Shown piece by piece: positions 9,565-21,671 of a stretch of DNA of 64,000 nt. Location of the stretch: NCBI GenBank assembly GCA_028554795.2, contig CM068838.1:86680944-86744943 (forward strand), given 5' to 3'. The notes under the pieces were generated by a model. It had not been told where the DNA came from. It did no database searches and worked only from the letters and a program-made list of their open reading frames with translations. The DNA is from Sinohyriopsis cumingii. Its lineage: Eukaryota; Mollusca; Bivalvia; Unionida; Unionidae. The stretch's first letter is position 1, and every line of letters begins with the position of its first letter. The translations under genes were made by a program, and so were the position numbers.

Positions 9565-10915
9565 TTTGTACTTGCCCAATGAATAGACACATAAAGGAAA
9601 CTGATGGGTATGAGCATGCTTGCTAAACATGGTGATTAAAATTTTCGAGCAGAATATGAGATTGATAACCATTTGAAAAATGTGCAGCAATGAGAATAGC
9701 TTGAATGCAAAGTCAATGGGAACATAATTGGTCAATCTTTATGAAAACTGAACGTCAAGACTAGCATTTTGCTTTTTATGCCATAAAGAGCTTTAAAGTA
9801 GTGGCTAACATGCTAAATAGGACAAGGAATTGAACCAGGATGATTTCGAAGTTATATAACTATAAAACTGATTAACTTCAGAATTTAAGGAAGGACAATG
9901 TATAGATCACTGGTAGGAATTGTTGTCAAATACCCATGTCTATCAAAGATAGTCATATCTTTGCTTAATTTTCTTGGCTTGCAAATAGAATCATCTTTCA
10001 ATATCGTGAGGCATTATTGTGTATATTATCAAGATATCCTAGGTGTGTTAGAATTGAGTGTAAAATAAGAGTAATTATATCATGATAAACGTTTGTCATG
10101 GCTGCTTATGGAACAAGGACTAATTCAAGAGACCACAACAGCCTCATAGTTGTACAATCAAAAATCAAGTCTACGGTACAAGTGACATAAGGAAGGCTCC
10201 AAGCATACTTTGATTTTTAAAATCACTTAATTATTTAGTGTCAAGCCAGATTCTTCACATCATGTTGTATATACTGTATATATTGTATATAACAGATAGA
10301 AGGCCTCAAGGTAGATTAGTTCTGTAACTGAGTTACCTTCTCTAAATAAAGTCTTTATTATTATCATTATTATTATTAACTCCCACATCTGTTGCCTTGG
10401 ATGTCATATAATTATAACATCTCATGCACACTTAAATATCACCTTGGTTATTAAAGTCCTGTTTAACTCATATCCATTATTTCTCTGAAAAACTACTGAA
10501 ACTTGAGTAAAATACTATATAATGATAAAAAGATTGTGAAATCTCATGAAAGTTTTAGTCAAATTTACAAATATTTCAGTGAAATTTTAGTAGATCTCAC
10601 CACAATTTCAATGAAAGTTTTGGTCAAAATATTTGTGAAATCTTACCAAACTTTAAAGTGAAATGAAAAAGACTTAAGTAATGCCATCATGGATTAGGTT
10701 TTGTATGCCAGAAAGAAAATGACAAGAAAAACCTAAATCTTATTTGATAATGCATGTCAAAATAAAATTTATAATCAATTTTAAAAGTTATTGTGAATAT
10801 TTATTATTAATTTCCAATAATGTCTAAGAATCATTAGGCAGTTTAAGAGAAATCTGAAGTATATTTTTTATGGTTTAGGCAAAAAGCACTTAAAAACACC
10901 GTCTCAAATCCGCCT
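9565..10915. repeat. dispersed repeat, copy 1 (about 1.35 kb)
   Basis: This stretch aligns closely with 21672-23185 over nearly its whole length. Shared blocks include GAACCAGGATGATTTC, ACAAGTGACATAAGG and CTCTAAATAAAGTC followed by TTA repeats. No ORF of a transposase or RT is visible, so it may be a non-autonomous element or an old retroposed fragment. Its left edge lies beside the end of the viral relic (about 9,400-9,560). Confidence 0.75.
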
Positions 10916-11633
10916 TGACATTTTCATTATTGGATGGGGTTTCTGCAGGTATTTCCATCTAATTAGGCAGAAGTAAAGATTCTGCCTAGCAACAGACAGA
11001 GTAATTTGCATATTTTGTGCTATATTCCACCCTGAATCTGCCTAAAAATGATAAGAGGGTGAATCTAGGCTAAATAAGTGGAATAAATAGATTCCGCCAT
11101 GTAGATGGAATAAACAAATTCCACCTAGTAGGCAGAATAAACATATTCCTCATAGTAATAGACAGAGTAATTTGCATAATTCAGGCCATATTCCACCCTG
11201 AATCCACCTAAAATTTATAATAAGTGGAATCTAAGCTTTAGGTGAAATTTGCTTTAAAATTCCACCTGGAATCTGGTTAAAGTCATCGCAGAAGTTTTCA
11301 TATGGGCATGGAATACTTTATCATCATGTTGGAAAAAGTGACAATGTGCTGAATTAAGAAATAAATGAATAACTGAGATTCCTAACTGTAAATCTAGAGG
11401 GGTACTTCTGAACATGAACTTGTCAGTGCTACGGTCAGTTTGGTCATATAACATGGGTGGACAGTGGTCGAGAGGAGCCACTCAAGTGAGAGACCAATGA
11501 AACCTAGAAACCTTTGTGCAATGAAACAAGGACTTTCCAATATATTTGAAATATTTTTGATCAACTCTCCTGAAATATAGAAAAAATGTCCCTGATTGCT
11601 TTTCCAGAAACATCCCATGTGTGTCATTATTTT
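10916..11633. repeat. AT-rich non-coding sequence with an internal duplication
   Basis: A block around 10,980-11,070 (AGACAGAGTAATTTGCATA, then ATTCCACCCTGAATC) recurs at about 11,150-11,240. Several inverted TTCCACCT / AGGTGGAA-like motifs lie between. No exon was recognised in this part. Confidence 0.5.
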
Positions 11634-11837
11634 TCACTTTTGTAGTGGATATAGAGCACCAATGACATCACAGGCATTACAACTCACCACTGGTTTTGTG
11701 TAACAGCAGGTGCAAACTCCTACTGAAAAGTCTTGGAGCTGCATGTAATCATAAATCCCAATTCCTTCCTCCACTGAGTCATAGAACATGATGCCAGTAA
11801 CAGCCTGGCCATTTCCATCAGCAGATTTCACTGAAAT
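11634..11837 (-). CDS. host gene exon 19 (C-terminal, possibly terminal)
   Basis: The acceptor TTTCAG precedes 11837, and reading starts in phase 0 with ISVKSADGNGQAVTGIMFYD. The frame runs to a TGA at 11,634 through CTCCYTKPV and CDVIGALYPL. A strong donor GTGAGT at 11,687 and a weaker one (GTGAAA at 11,636) offer alternative exon ends. The Cys spacing after the first donor still looks protein-like, so read-through to at least 11,637 is favoured. The 3' boundary is uncertain. Confidence 0.7.
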   Translation of the reverse strand: MSVKSADGNGQAVTGIMFYDSVEEGIGIYDYMQLQDFSVGVCTCCYTKPVVSCNACDVIGALYPLQK

Positions 11838-12184
11838 CTGAAATAAACAATTTTTAAAAATTAAAAACATATTGATACACCAACTATTGATAGCTGCAAA
11901 ATGTTCATTATACCATCCAGTCCTGCATGTAGGTAATGCTATTTGCTGTACTATATACTGGATACAGGAATATTCAAGTGTCCATTTCTAGCAATTTCTA
12001 AGGTCAGTATTTTTGGTAATTTCATTTTTAACTTACAACTTTATTCATTTTGTATCAATTTCATAACAATTCTCAAAATATATTCAGTAAATTTATTACT
12101 TTTTGTGGGCAACTATTTTTGGGAACTTCTGACTGCTTCAGACCATGAAGCAGGTAATTTCAACAGTAAAGACGAAGTGTGCAT

Positions 12185-12478
12185 GTGTGTGTGTTTTTAT
12201 TTTTTATATAGCTTTAAAAAAATTTCAGTCGTATTGCAATTTGCAGTGTGGCAGTTTATAGTGATGTTTAGCATTGGGGAATCATGCTGCAGACATGAAA
12301 TATCATGTCCCACCAGTCATATTATTCTGATACCGGGCCAACCAGTCCTAACACTGACCTCATAATACTGATTGCCAAGCATGGCAGTTGCTAGTATAAT
12401 TTTTATAAGTCTTTGGTATGACCCGGCCAGGGTTTGAACATGTGACCTCCCATGTCTTAGGCAGATGCTCTAATCACT
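12185..12478 (-). mobile_element. SINE family A copy, decayed
   Basis: Same body as the SINE at 6861-7188 (GCAGTGTGGCAGTTTATAGT block, then the reverse tRNA head). The B box is changed (GTTTGAACAT) and the A-box end is truncated near ATGCTCTAATCACTC. It lies in the intron between exons 18 and 19. Confidence 0.85.
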
Positions 12479-12683
12479 CAAAGAAGATAAAGTGAATAAA
12501 TAATGAATGGAAAATTAATGAAGAACAAATGGCAATGGTGTACAGAACAAACACAACGAAATTATTAATGCATTTTTAATAAAACAGAGCACAAATAAAA
12601 ATTACACAATGATGAATCATTCCAAAAACAGAATGAAGACAAAACCATTTCATGAATGGATTTGAAAACTGTTTTCAAGCTAC

Positions 12684-12728
12684 CTCTAAATTTTCATGCC
12701 ATATCAATTCTGGATCCGATTCCTTAAA
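12684..12728 (-). CDS. host gene exon 18 (45-bp microexon)
   Basis: TCTTTCAG lies before 12728 and GTAGCT after 12684. The exon is 15 codons (FKESDPELIWHENLE), phase 0 to phase 0, between exon 17 (ending in phase 0) and exon 19 (starting in phase 0). It is supported by splice sites and phase. The small size means chance cannot be excluded. Confidence 0.65.
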
Positions 12729-13690
12729 CTGAAAGACAATTATTAATCTGTTTTAAGTTATATTGCATTTGTTGAGGTGACAACAACAACTGTTATTTAT
12801 ATGATGAGTTAGTCAATTGTGGTTGCATTTTTAAAAATTTAATTGAATAAAACGAGACATACGAGGATGAAGCAATCACTCACTGGGCCAAGATCTAATA
12901 GCAAGTCTAAAGTTTATTACACAAACATCATCATGAATGATTTCCACACCAGCAGCTCAGAGAAGATTCGGGTTAGTGTCATTAAATGTAGCTACAAGTA
13001 ACTAATTTATTTCATGTATGAAGTATCTAAACACTGTTCGAATCAACACATAGCATAACACAGCTCATTAAATACATGCTATAACAGGGTGCGCTCTTTT
13101 CATGAAATTTTTATATGACATCATGTGGAAGGGTCAACTTCTTTATTAAGGATTGATCAACTTTCATACTCGGCTATATTTGGCCATAATGAAGTTGTCT
13201 CCCTTCGATATTTTTGCAGCATCAAATAAGGATTCTTACAGAACTCAGGAAAACATGTACAAAGACCAGTCTTTTTTCAGCATGCATCGAATGAATGGTG
13301 TTGCACTGTATATCAAAATGAACTGTGTTTAAATCATTAATGCATAAAATGAATTTGGTAATTTTAGCTTCATTTCAAGACTATGATATGCACATTCCAT
13401 GAGAAACAGATTTGGATATCATTATGACGCAGTGCAGAACAAACTATAGATAAGCTGGCCAAGAAATCCATGTCAGTAGGATGCATTCCATAGAAATTTC
13501 TTCCAATAATGTTCATTGAAATAAAATTATGGAAATGAATGCTTCATGAACTTCTCTATTTGTGGCATCTTCATCTGTATGATTGGACATCAACATCTGT
13601 TAAATACTCTAACGCCTTTATGCCAGAACGCTTTCTGTCAAATCTGGTCAAATTCTATTCAGTGGTGTTGGAGAAGGAGTGGTGGCCATA
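12729..13690. other. intron, no further feature seen
   Basis: AT-rich intronic sequence between exons 17 and 18. I see no exon, SINE or TIR element in this part. Confidence 0.4.
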
Positions 13691-14155
13691 TCTGATAGCA
13701 GATTGGCATAAACTGTACAATCTGATGGCAGATTGGCATAACTATACAATCTAATATCTGATGGCAAACTGGCATAAACTATAAAATCTGATGGCAGATT
13801 AACTGTACAATCTAATAGCAGATTAGAAAAAAATGTACACTATGATATCTAATGGCAAATTGGCATAAACTATGCAATCTGAAGGCAGATTGGTATAAAC
13901 TGTATATTCTGATATCTGAGGGCAATTTGGTATAAACTAAACAATGTGATGGCAGAGTGGCATAAACAAAACAATGTGATGGCAGACTGGCATAAACAAA
14001 ACAATCTGATGGCAGACTAACATAAACTAAACAATCTGATGGCAGACTGGCATAAACAAAACAATCTGATGGCAGACTGGCATAAACTAAACAATCTGAT
14101 GGCAGACTGGCATAAACTATACAATCTGATGGCAGACTGAAATATAATATACGAT
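13691..14155. repeat. 30-bp minisatellite
   Basis: About 14 imperfect units of the type GATGGCAGACTGGCATAAAC followed by TAAACAATCT. The 30-bp unit keeps one frame open on the minus strand (a false 151-residue ORF with SLPSDC repeats). Confidence 0.95.
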
Positions 14156-14529
14156 ATGAAAGCCATTTTATGCATGAATCAAATGCAAATGAAATAAATT
14201 CCACATGCATTTCAAAAAAGAATGAAGTGCAACATGAAATGCAAACAAAATGAAGATTTGTTAACAATTACCCATTTTAGGGTTTTTATAAACATACAAT
14301 TTAAAGAACCAACCATAAAATATCCTTCTCCAAAAATAATAGGACACATCCTTGAATTTATATATCCATGACATTTTTCACAAAACACAACAATAAATAA
14401 ATTGCAGAACACTGACTTCAACCATTTAACTTTGTATGTCCCTGAACTAGGACAGACACTGAAACCACAAAGATGCAAAGAAAGCTTACTGTATAACTCT
14501 TACAAGTCCCTGCTTGGTGATGAGCCCAT

Positions 14530-14565
14530 TAAAAATTTCATATATGTATGTATGTATGTATGTAT
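14530..14565. repeat. (TATG)n microsatellite
   Basis: Short TATG run in the intron. Confidence 0.8.
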
Positions 14566-14849
14566 GATGGCATGTCAGCACAATCCTGGTTATATAATGC
14601 CAACTGCAAGTTCAGTTTAAACATATAATGAAAAATTTGCGAACAACTTTGAGATGAATAACCCTTCAAAATGAAAGTAACTATGTGATCCTTTAAGATA
14701 AAATGCCAAGATCTTAAAAAGGTTGCAAAAATATGATGGTTTACAAATTTATAAAATCTTCAGGAAGATAAAACCCCTGCAAATAAAAGTATGTATTAAA
14801 TGTATGTATTAAATCCATCTCTCAACTTTTATCACATTTACAAGGCACA

Positions 14850-16133
14850 TTCCTTGCACAAAACACTGTAACCATTGCACCATTTATTATCTGATAGGCT
14901 CTTCTTATAGCCAAGACAGCTGAACAAACTCCCCACTGCCACACCCTGTACAAAACACTGTAACCCTTGCACTACCTATTACCTAATAATGTTTCTCCAA
15001 TAGCCATGTAAGCTAAACATAGCTCACACCCTGTACAAAACACTGTAACCTCTGTGCTGTTTATTGCCTAGCATGTTCCTCCTACAGTCATGTCAGAGAG
15101 CCCTCATTCCTACCCACATTACAAAACACTGTAATCCTTGCACTATTTATTGCCTGGCATGTTCCTCCTACAGTCATGTCAGATGAACAAAGCCCCCATC
15201 CCTACCCACATTACAAAACACTGTAATCCTTGCACTATTTATTGCCTGGCATGTTCCTCCTACAGTCATTGTCAGATGAACAAAGCCCCCTTCCTACCGA
15301 CATTACAAAACACTGTATTCCTTGCACTATTTATTGCCTGGCACGTTCCTCCTACAATCATGTCAGATGAACAAAGCCCCCATTCCTACCCACATTACAA
15401 AACACTGTATTCCTTGCACTATTTATTGCCTGGCATGCTCCTCCTACAATCATGTCAGATGAACAAAGCCCTCATCCCTACCCACATTAAAAAACACAGT
15501 AATCCTTGCACTATTTATTGCCTGGCATGTTCCTCCTACAGTCATTGTCAGATGAACAAAGCCCCCATCCCCACCCACATTACAAAACACTGTAATCCTT
15601 GCACTATTTATTGCCTGGCATGTTCCTCCTACAGTCATGTCAGATGAACAAAGACCCCATCCCTACCCACATTACAAAACACTGTAATCCTTGCACTATC
15701 TATTGCCTGGCATATTCCTCCTACAATCATGTCAGATGAACAAAGCCCCCATCCCTATCCACATTACAAAACACTGTAATCCTTGCACTATTTATTGCCT
15801 GGCATGTTCCTCCTATAGCTATGTAAGCTAAACAAAGCTCACTCATTTACAAAACACTGTAACCACTGTGCTGTTTGTTACCTGGTATATTCCTCCCATA
15901 GCCACATCAGCTACACAAAGCACCCACCCTGTACAAAACATGGTAGTCACCATGCTTTTTATTATCTGTTATGTTCCTCCCATTGTCAAGTTAGCTACAC
16001 AGAGCACACCTCCTGTACAAAACACTGTAACCACTGTGTTGTTTATTACCTGGTACGTTCCTCCCATTTTGAAGTAAGCTACACAAAGCTAACCCCCGTA
16101 CAAAACACTGCAATCACCATGCTGTTTTATTAC
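14850..16133. repeat. about 88-bp minisatellite derived from the exon 17 / intron junction
   Basis: About 15 tandem units of 83-95 bp share ACAAAACACTGTAA, TTTATT, a (T)ACCTGG(C/T)ATGTTCCTCC stretch and a GTCATGTCAG-type stretch. Read on the gene strand, the unit contains a copy of the last 30 nt of exon 17 plus the donor. Exon 17 ends GGCGGAACATACCAG then GTAATAAA; a unit near 15,880 reads GGAGGAATATACCAG then GTAACAAAC. The array directly abuts exon 17. Units nearest the exon keep a GT donor, while central units read CCAG then GCAATAAA. A false 169-residue ORF runs through it on the plus strand. Confidence 0.9.
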
Positions 16134-16408
16134 CTGGTATGTTCCGCCCACAGCCATGTCAGCAGAACGATAATATGCAGCAGAGTACACTTTCTTCTCT
16201 CTAGTGTCTCGCATGATCTTGATACGTAGCTCGTCAAACTCTTCATCTCTCTGTATATATTCTTCCCGATATTCAATGACCCAGTTGGTACCACCTGGCA
16301 TCCGGAATCCATGAAACGTATAATTGAACCATTGAGGATCATGCAGCATTGAGATACTCCGGGATGGACAAGCTTGTCCCTCATGCGAAGCCAGGTGTAG
16401 AAAAGTTC
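16134..16408 (-). CDS. host gene exon 17
   Basis: The acceptor TTTGCACAG precedes 16408 and the donor GTAATA follows 16134. 275 bp, entering with 2 bases to complete a Gly codon and leaving in phase 0. It encodes GTFLHLASHEGQACPSRS, FHGFRMPGGTNWVIEYREE and IKIMRDTREKKVYSAAYYR, a region of high information content that is the most conserved-looking part of the protein. It ends ADMAVGGTYQ, and the same 30 nt are multiplied in the adjacent minisatellite. Confidence 0.9.
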
Positions 16409-16442
16409 CTGTGCAAATTTAAGGATTCAATCAGCTGAATGC

Positions 16443-16447
<5 letters not shown>

Positions 16448-16522
<75 letters not shown>
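16448..16522. repeat. (TA)n-(TG)n microsatellite
   Basis: About 44 bp of TA followed by about 30 bp of TG. A CA run lies nearby at 16,686-16,705. Confidence 0.95.
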
Positions 16523-16524
<2 letters not shown>

Positions 16525-17825
16525 CATGACTGGTAATTTACCTCAAACAACTATTTACTAGCTTGAAATATCAAAAACTGGGCATAATAATAATAATAAT
16601 AATGACTATTTAAAGAGGGTGACAGTTAGTTGCATGGAACTAATCCTCCTTGGGGCCATCTAGTATATGCATATTTACATTTCAGGACACACACACACAC
16701 ACACATGCACATGAACACACACACTAATAATAATCTAAATTTATATATGGACATAATAAACAGAAAATTTGAAAAAAACATGCTCCAACTAGTCATCGAG
16801 TATATACAGAACAAAAGTGAGATAACAAAATGGAAGATTAGTGAATTTATACTTTGAGTTGTAATGTTTGTCAAATTGAACAGGTTCCACTTCATCCACC
16901 ATATTAGATTATAATTAAATGGATTTGTATTTGTACTTTCTCTAATTTCCTTTGGGATTCTTTCCACATTAGTGATCCTAAATATCAAAAACTTTTCTGA
17001 ATAGTTCTTTATTTGGATTTGGGATGGAACAGTGGTTAGATGAAATGATCTTAAATTGGAAGTGTTGTTCAGTTTTCTAGCATGAAATAGTTCATCGAGA
17101 TATAATCAGACCATATTTTTTGGAAACTGTGCATAAGACTAGCCTTTCTCAAAAATATTTGTTCAAGAACTGTTAACATTTTAATATCATTCATTGCAAT
17201 TGGGATGTTTTCAGCATTATCTAAAATGAGGCTGCAAGCTCTTTTTTTGCAAGCAGAATAATATGTAAATATTCTTGTCAGAAGTGTTTCCCTAGATAAC
17301 CTTACAGTACTCATAAGCTTCCCATAATGCAACTGTCTGGCCATGATCATCTCCCAATTGTTCAAACACTGTACAGCACACACGAATTGAGTTATGAAAA
17401 CTCATCTCCTGGACTTGTCAAACCCTTATAATTTAATGACTGCCCTAGGGTCCACTATACACATTACACAAGTCTTTCACCACCTCACATGCTTTTCAAC
17501 TGTAATGTGCTGGTGCATCAGCACATATAAGACCTTTTAAATGAAATATGTGTTGCCTAGGCCATAATTAAAATCAGAAACAATACAATGATAATTAGCT
17601 TTAACTATTAACCTCAAGCACCTGTTTTAATACCTGATAAAAAAAAACATCCACTGGACATAACCATAAGCTGTGTTATGTATTTTTAAGGTTGTAACTC
17701 TGTTTGTTGGCAATCAATAATTAATTTTTAACAAGACGCCCAAGTAGGCCTGATATCACTCATTTGACTTATATAACTTAAACAGCTGAGTGTTTTTTAT
17801 AGTACTATAGGAATATAACCTAGAT

Positions 17826-17981
17826 CAGTGGTTCCCAACCTTTTCAAGTATGAAGACCCCTTCTTAACCTCCAAAAATGTTTGGCAGACCCTGACATGCT
17901 GATAGTTTTACTTTAGGCTTCCTTGAAGAAAAAAAAACAATGACCTCTGGGGATCCACAGCCCACAGGCTACAAACCACTG
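17826..17981. mobile_element. hAT-type MITE, 156 bp
   Basis: Terminal inverted repeats CAGTGGTTCCCAACC at the left and a matching ACAAACCACTG end at the right. They are flanked by 8-bp duplications ACCTAGAT (17818-17825) and ACCTAGGT (17982-17989) with one mismatch. An 8-bp duplication and CAGTGGTT ends are typical of hAT elements. No coding capacity. Confidence 0.88.
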
Positions 17982-18534
17982 ACCTAGGTTGATTGAATGA
18001 GTGATATTTAGCACCATACAAATGGTTATTTGTATGATCATTTAAAGGTGATAAAAGGTTTCGTATCAACCAACGATAAAAAAAATCAAACAGTTAAAAG
18101 TAAAATGATAAGATGGTAAGGGTAATATATAAAGCTTTCCAATCAATGTGGAATGTAAATGGCGTATGTTAATGAAAATTTAGATGAAAAGGTATTGAAT
18201 AAAAAGGATGGTATATCATTACATAAAAATGCTCAAGGTGATAACATAAAGTTATATCTTAGAATAAATGTTTACTTCTTTCAGGAATTTTAAAATACAA
18301 GAGAAATGTATTGTATTAATAAGTTCCTTTACGACATACTGATTTTATCTTTCAAAAAAAATGACAAACTTTATTTAAAAGTATTGGTATAATTAACATG
18401 TAAAGTCTGTTGCTCTTAAATGAAATCATCTGAGATCTTGATGATAAAAACCCGTTTACCAAGGTTTATAAAATTTGGGTTTAATATTTAAATCTAACTT
18501 GGCCATATCAATTCTTGAAATATGTGCAAGTTTG

Positions 18535-18846
18535 ACTTCTGACTTGGACTTTTAATGTTGCTTTAAAAAAATTTCAGTCATATCGCTATGATGTCTGCAG
18601 TGTGGCAGTTTATAGTGATTTCTAGCACTGGGGCATCATACTGCAGACATGTAGCATGATGCCCTCCCCATCACATTATCCTGACACCAGGCCGACCAGT
18701 CCTAACATTAATCTCTTAATGCTGAGTGCCTAGTGAGGCAGCTGTTAGTACCATTTTTATAAGTCTTTGAGATGACTTGTCCTGAATTTTGAACCCACGG
18801 CCTCCTGCATCCAAGGCGGATGCTCTAACTAGGCTACCAGAGTGGT
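18535..18846 (-). mobile_element. SINE family A copy
   Basis: Full body plus reverse tRNA head (ending CTAGGCTACCAGAGTGGT). Imperfect direct repeats (AAATATGTG followed by TTGAC) flank it. It lies in the intron between exons 16 and 17, 300 bp from a second copy in the same orientation. Confidence 0.88.
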
Positions 18847-19136
18847 CAAAATATGTGAGATTGACATCAACATTCATAATTAAACAACTAAGCAGACCCA
18901 GATGGAATAGTCATTGAAATTCAAGTACAATGCAACATCCTACATTGACATGATCATCAATGAAACATTTGAGCCTTTTTTGCCAAGGGTCTAACAGGAG
19001 TTGATAAATGTTAGTAAAAAAATAGAAAATTAAACTTGCAACTGTTTATGGTAAACTTATATTTCATAAACTAATCTGCCTATGAACCTTTAACAGTTGG
19101 AGTAATTGTTAGAAAATATGATGAGCATTAAATCTC

Positions 19137-19464
19137 TGTGTGTGTGTGTGTGTGAGATTTGGATTTTTAATGTAGCTTTAACAATTTTTCAGTCATATTG
19201 CTATGATGTCTGCAGAGTGACAGTTTATAGTGATATATAGTACTGAGGCATCATGCCACAGACATGTAGCTTGATGTCCCACCCAGTCACATTATTCTGA
19301 CACCAGGCCAACCACTCCTAACACTAACCTCTTAATGCTGAGCTCCAAGCGAGGCAGCTGTTAGTACCATTTTTGTAAGTCTTTGGTATGACTTGGCTGG
19401 GGTTCGAACCCACAAACTCCCGCATCTGAGGCAGATGCTCTAACCACTAAGCCACCAGCGTGGT
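19137..19464 (-). mobile_element. SINE family A copy with perfect target-site duplication
   Basis: The flanks TGAGCATTAAATCTC at 19122-19136 and 19465-19479 are identical (15 bp). The insert starts with a TG run and GATTTGGATTTTTAATG, and ends with the reverse tRNA head (GGTTCGAACCC-type B box on the minus strand). Confidence 0.92.
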
Positions 19465-19637
19465 TGAGCATTAAATCTCAAGTCAAATCTGGGTACTAGC
19501 TCCCCCTGTGATTACTTTAACTAGCCTACTCTCTCCTATTTTCTGAAAAGTTTCTTCCTTCTACATAAAAGTGCCAGATTTTTAAGGCTATTATTTCAAT
19601 CTTGGACAGAAAATTGCAAAACTTGTAATTGGCTTAC

Positions 19638-19812
19638 CCTCCATGACAAATGGGTTATTCCACCAGACCATATCCTGTAGGAATTGGTTGCCATCAACAA
19701 CGTAGCCATCTGTTGGGGATGAGCTGTCGTAGAGAACTGGTGTCGTTTCTGACTGTACCTCTAAACCAGCACCATTTTTCACGATCAGTTTGGCAAAGTA
19801 TGGTGTGGACTT
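19638..19812 (-). CDS. host gene exon 16
   Basis: Acceptor TTAACAG, donor GTAAGC. 175 bp, phase 0 in and one base out. It encodes KSTPYFAKLIVKNGAGLEV, a YDSSSPTDG motif (variant of D-x-T-P-P-x-x-G) and VWWNNPFVMEG. This is the end of the last FN3-like module and the lead into the C-terminal region. Confidence 0.88.
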
Positions 19813-20339
19813 CTGTTAAAAAACCAGGACATGTGTTTACTAATTGCATATGTCACCAATGTAAAATAATAACTAATAAACTGACCAATTCTATCTCATA
19901 CAAGATTCATGATAAACTGACCAATTCTATTTCATACAAGATTCATGACAAATTCTATCTCATACAAGATTCATGCTATTTCCTTTAAAAACAAAAGTGT
20001 AGAAATAACCTACTAAAAGTATAAGACCTGTTTACCTTATCATTAAGTTGTCATGAATCTTCTCTGTCATTTCAGGCAATTTTTCTCTCAAACAATGACA
20101 TACAGTTTAACATCATCAACATCACAAAGCATTCATTACACTGTAGCCATTTTTAATGTTGTTGATCCTCCTTCGACCTTAACATCCATTGTTCATGATA
20201 GAATCCCAAATGTGACATGCAGTACACCCTCTGTCAGATTATGCATATGTGCACCAATAGTCATCAACAGAGAAACACATGTGGAAAAATGAATGAACAT
20301 GATGGAGATGTGAATAATACTTGTCCCATGTTCATTTTG

Positions 20340-20560
20340 TGGAAAGTTGGCGGACAATACCCATAAAGAAATTTCTCGTGGATTCCATATGGAATACTTC
20401 AGGAATCTGTATGGAAGAGATATGGACTGAAAAACTTATGGAATCATACAATTTATTCCATATAAATTCCATAAATACTTCACAGCAAGTGAAAATTCCA
20501 TATGGAATAAAGTTGCAACTTTAATCCATAGGCACTTTTTTCCATATGGAAAACAGGTTC
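20340..20560. repeat. cluster of TTCCATATGGAA-like palindromes, part 1
   Basis: Several CCATATGG palindromes (ATTCCATATGGAAT at 20,383 and 20,499; TTCCATATGGAA at about 20,540) and related half-sites lie within 200 bp in the intron between exons 15 and 16. Confidence 0.6.
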
Positions 20561-21059
20561 ATGTATTATAGCATCATGGAAAATACTCTCTGAAGAATCA
20601 ATAACCGAAACTATCTGATTCAAATAGAAATATTGGTGGGAGTTAGAGCACATGTATATGTCAGTGTAGCTGATGTGGAAGGATGAATATATACACATAT
20701 AAATTTGAAGAAACACATGCATGTCAGTTTTCTTTAAAATATTTCTACAGATGTTTAAAAACAGACAGAGACATGACCAAAAAAGCAGATAAAATGTAAA
20801 CATGATCAGAAAATTTATATCTGGTAGTACAAGCATAGATGAATCTTTGGACTTAGAAAATCTGGTGCAAGGTGGAGTTTGGGCTTGATCTGATGTTTAC
20901 TCTGAAAAATAATTTTGTTTGCTTCCTATTAAAATATGCTCTACAAAAATCATATCCTAGTGAAAATGTTACTGAAATTTCAGCAAAATTACAGTGAACA
21001 TTTTTTGACATTCACTCAAATGTCCTTTTTCACTAGAAGTATGGTATTTTAGGAGATTT

Positions 21060-21240
21060 TACCAAAATTTCTGAAAATATCAGAATTATTTTGTGATTGA
21101 AATATCACTGACTCTGCCAATATTTCTGAAAATATAGTTGGGAATTTGTGATTGAAATTTCACTGAGAGCTTGTCAAAAATTCTGAAAACATAGTGATAT
21201 TTTGTGATTGTAATATCACTGACATTTCAATAAAAAATAT
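21060..21240. repeat. about 60-bp tandem repeat
   Basis: Three diverged units with TTTCTGAAAATAT and TTTGTGATTGAAAT cores. Confidence 0.7.
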
Positions 21241-21671
21241 CAATAAGATATAATAAAATTTATTTTTTGTTTCTTGTACAATTTGAATGATTTTCAGCAG
21301 CATTTATATTTCCTATTTCTGATAGCTGTAATTGTATTGTTTATTTTGGGCACAATAATTTCTTTCCACATCTTTCCTTGTTATATTTCTTTTTCAAACT
21401 TTGTTGTTGTTGTATTTTTGTTTAACTTAAACTGGATTTAACTGCCTTCAAACAAGTTTTCTTGTTTTCCATTTTAAATCAGAATTTCGCTCTTCTCCTG
21501 ACCCAAATCTAATTTTCCTCAATTCAGACCCATTTTTAATATTGTCTCTGTAACTTTTTAAAAAATAATGCTCTATACGGTCCCATTCCGCAGCAAGCTT
21601 TCTAATAAGTATTTGTTCAGTTTTGTATTCAAAAATGATCATTGTAATGAGCTTTCTGATTGGTCAAAATT

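Noticed and set aside
13691..14155. CRISPR-like direct repeats
   Set aside because: Head-to-tail units without unique spacers, in a eukaryotic intron; this is a minisatellite. The same applies to the other arrays.
13812..14267. 151-residue minus-strand ORF with SLPSDC repeats
   Set aside because: Translation of the 30-bp minisatellite.
15138..15647. 169-residue plus-strand ORF with CTIYCLACSSYS repeats
   Set aside because: Translation of the exon-17-derived minisatellite on the wrong strand.
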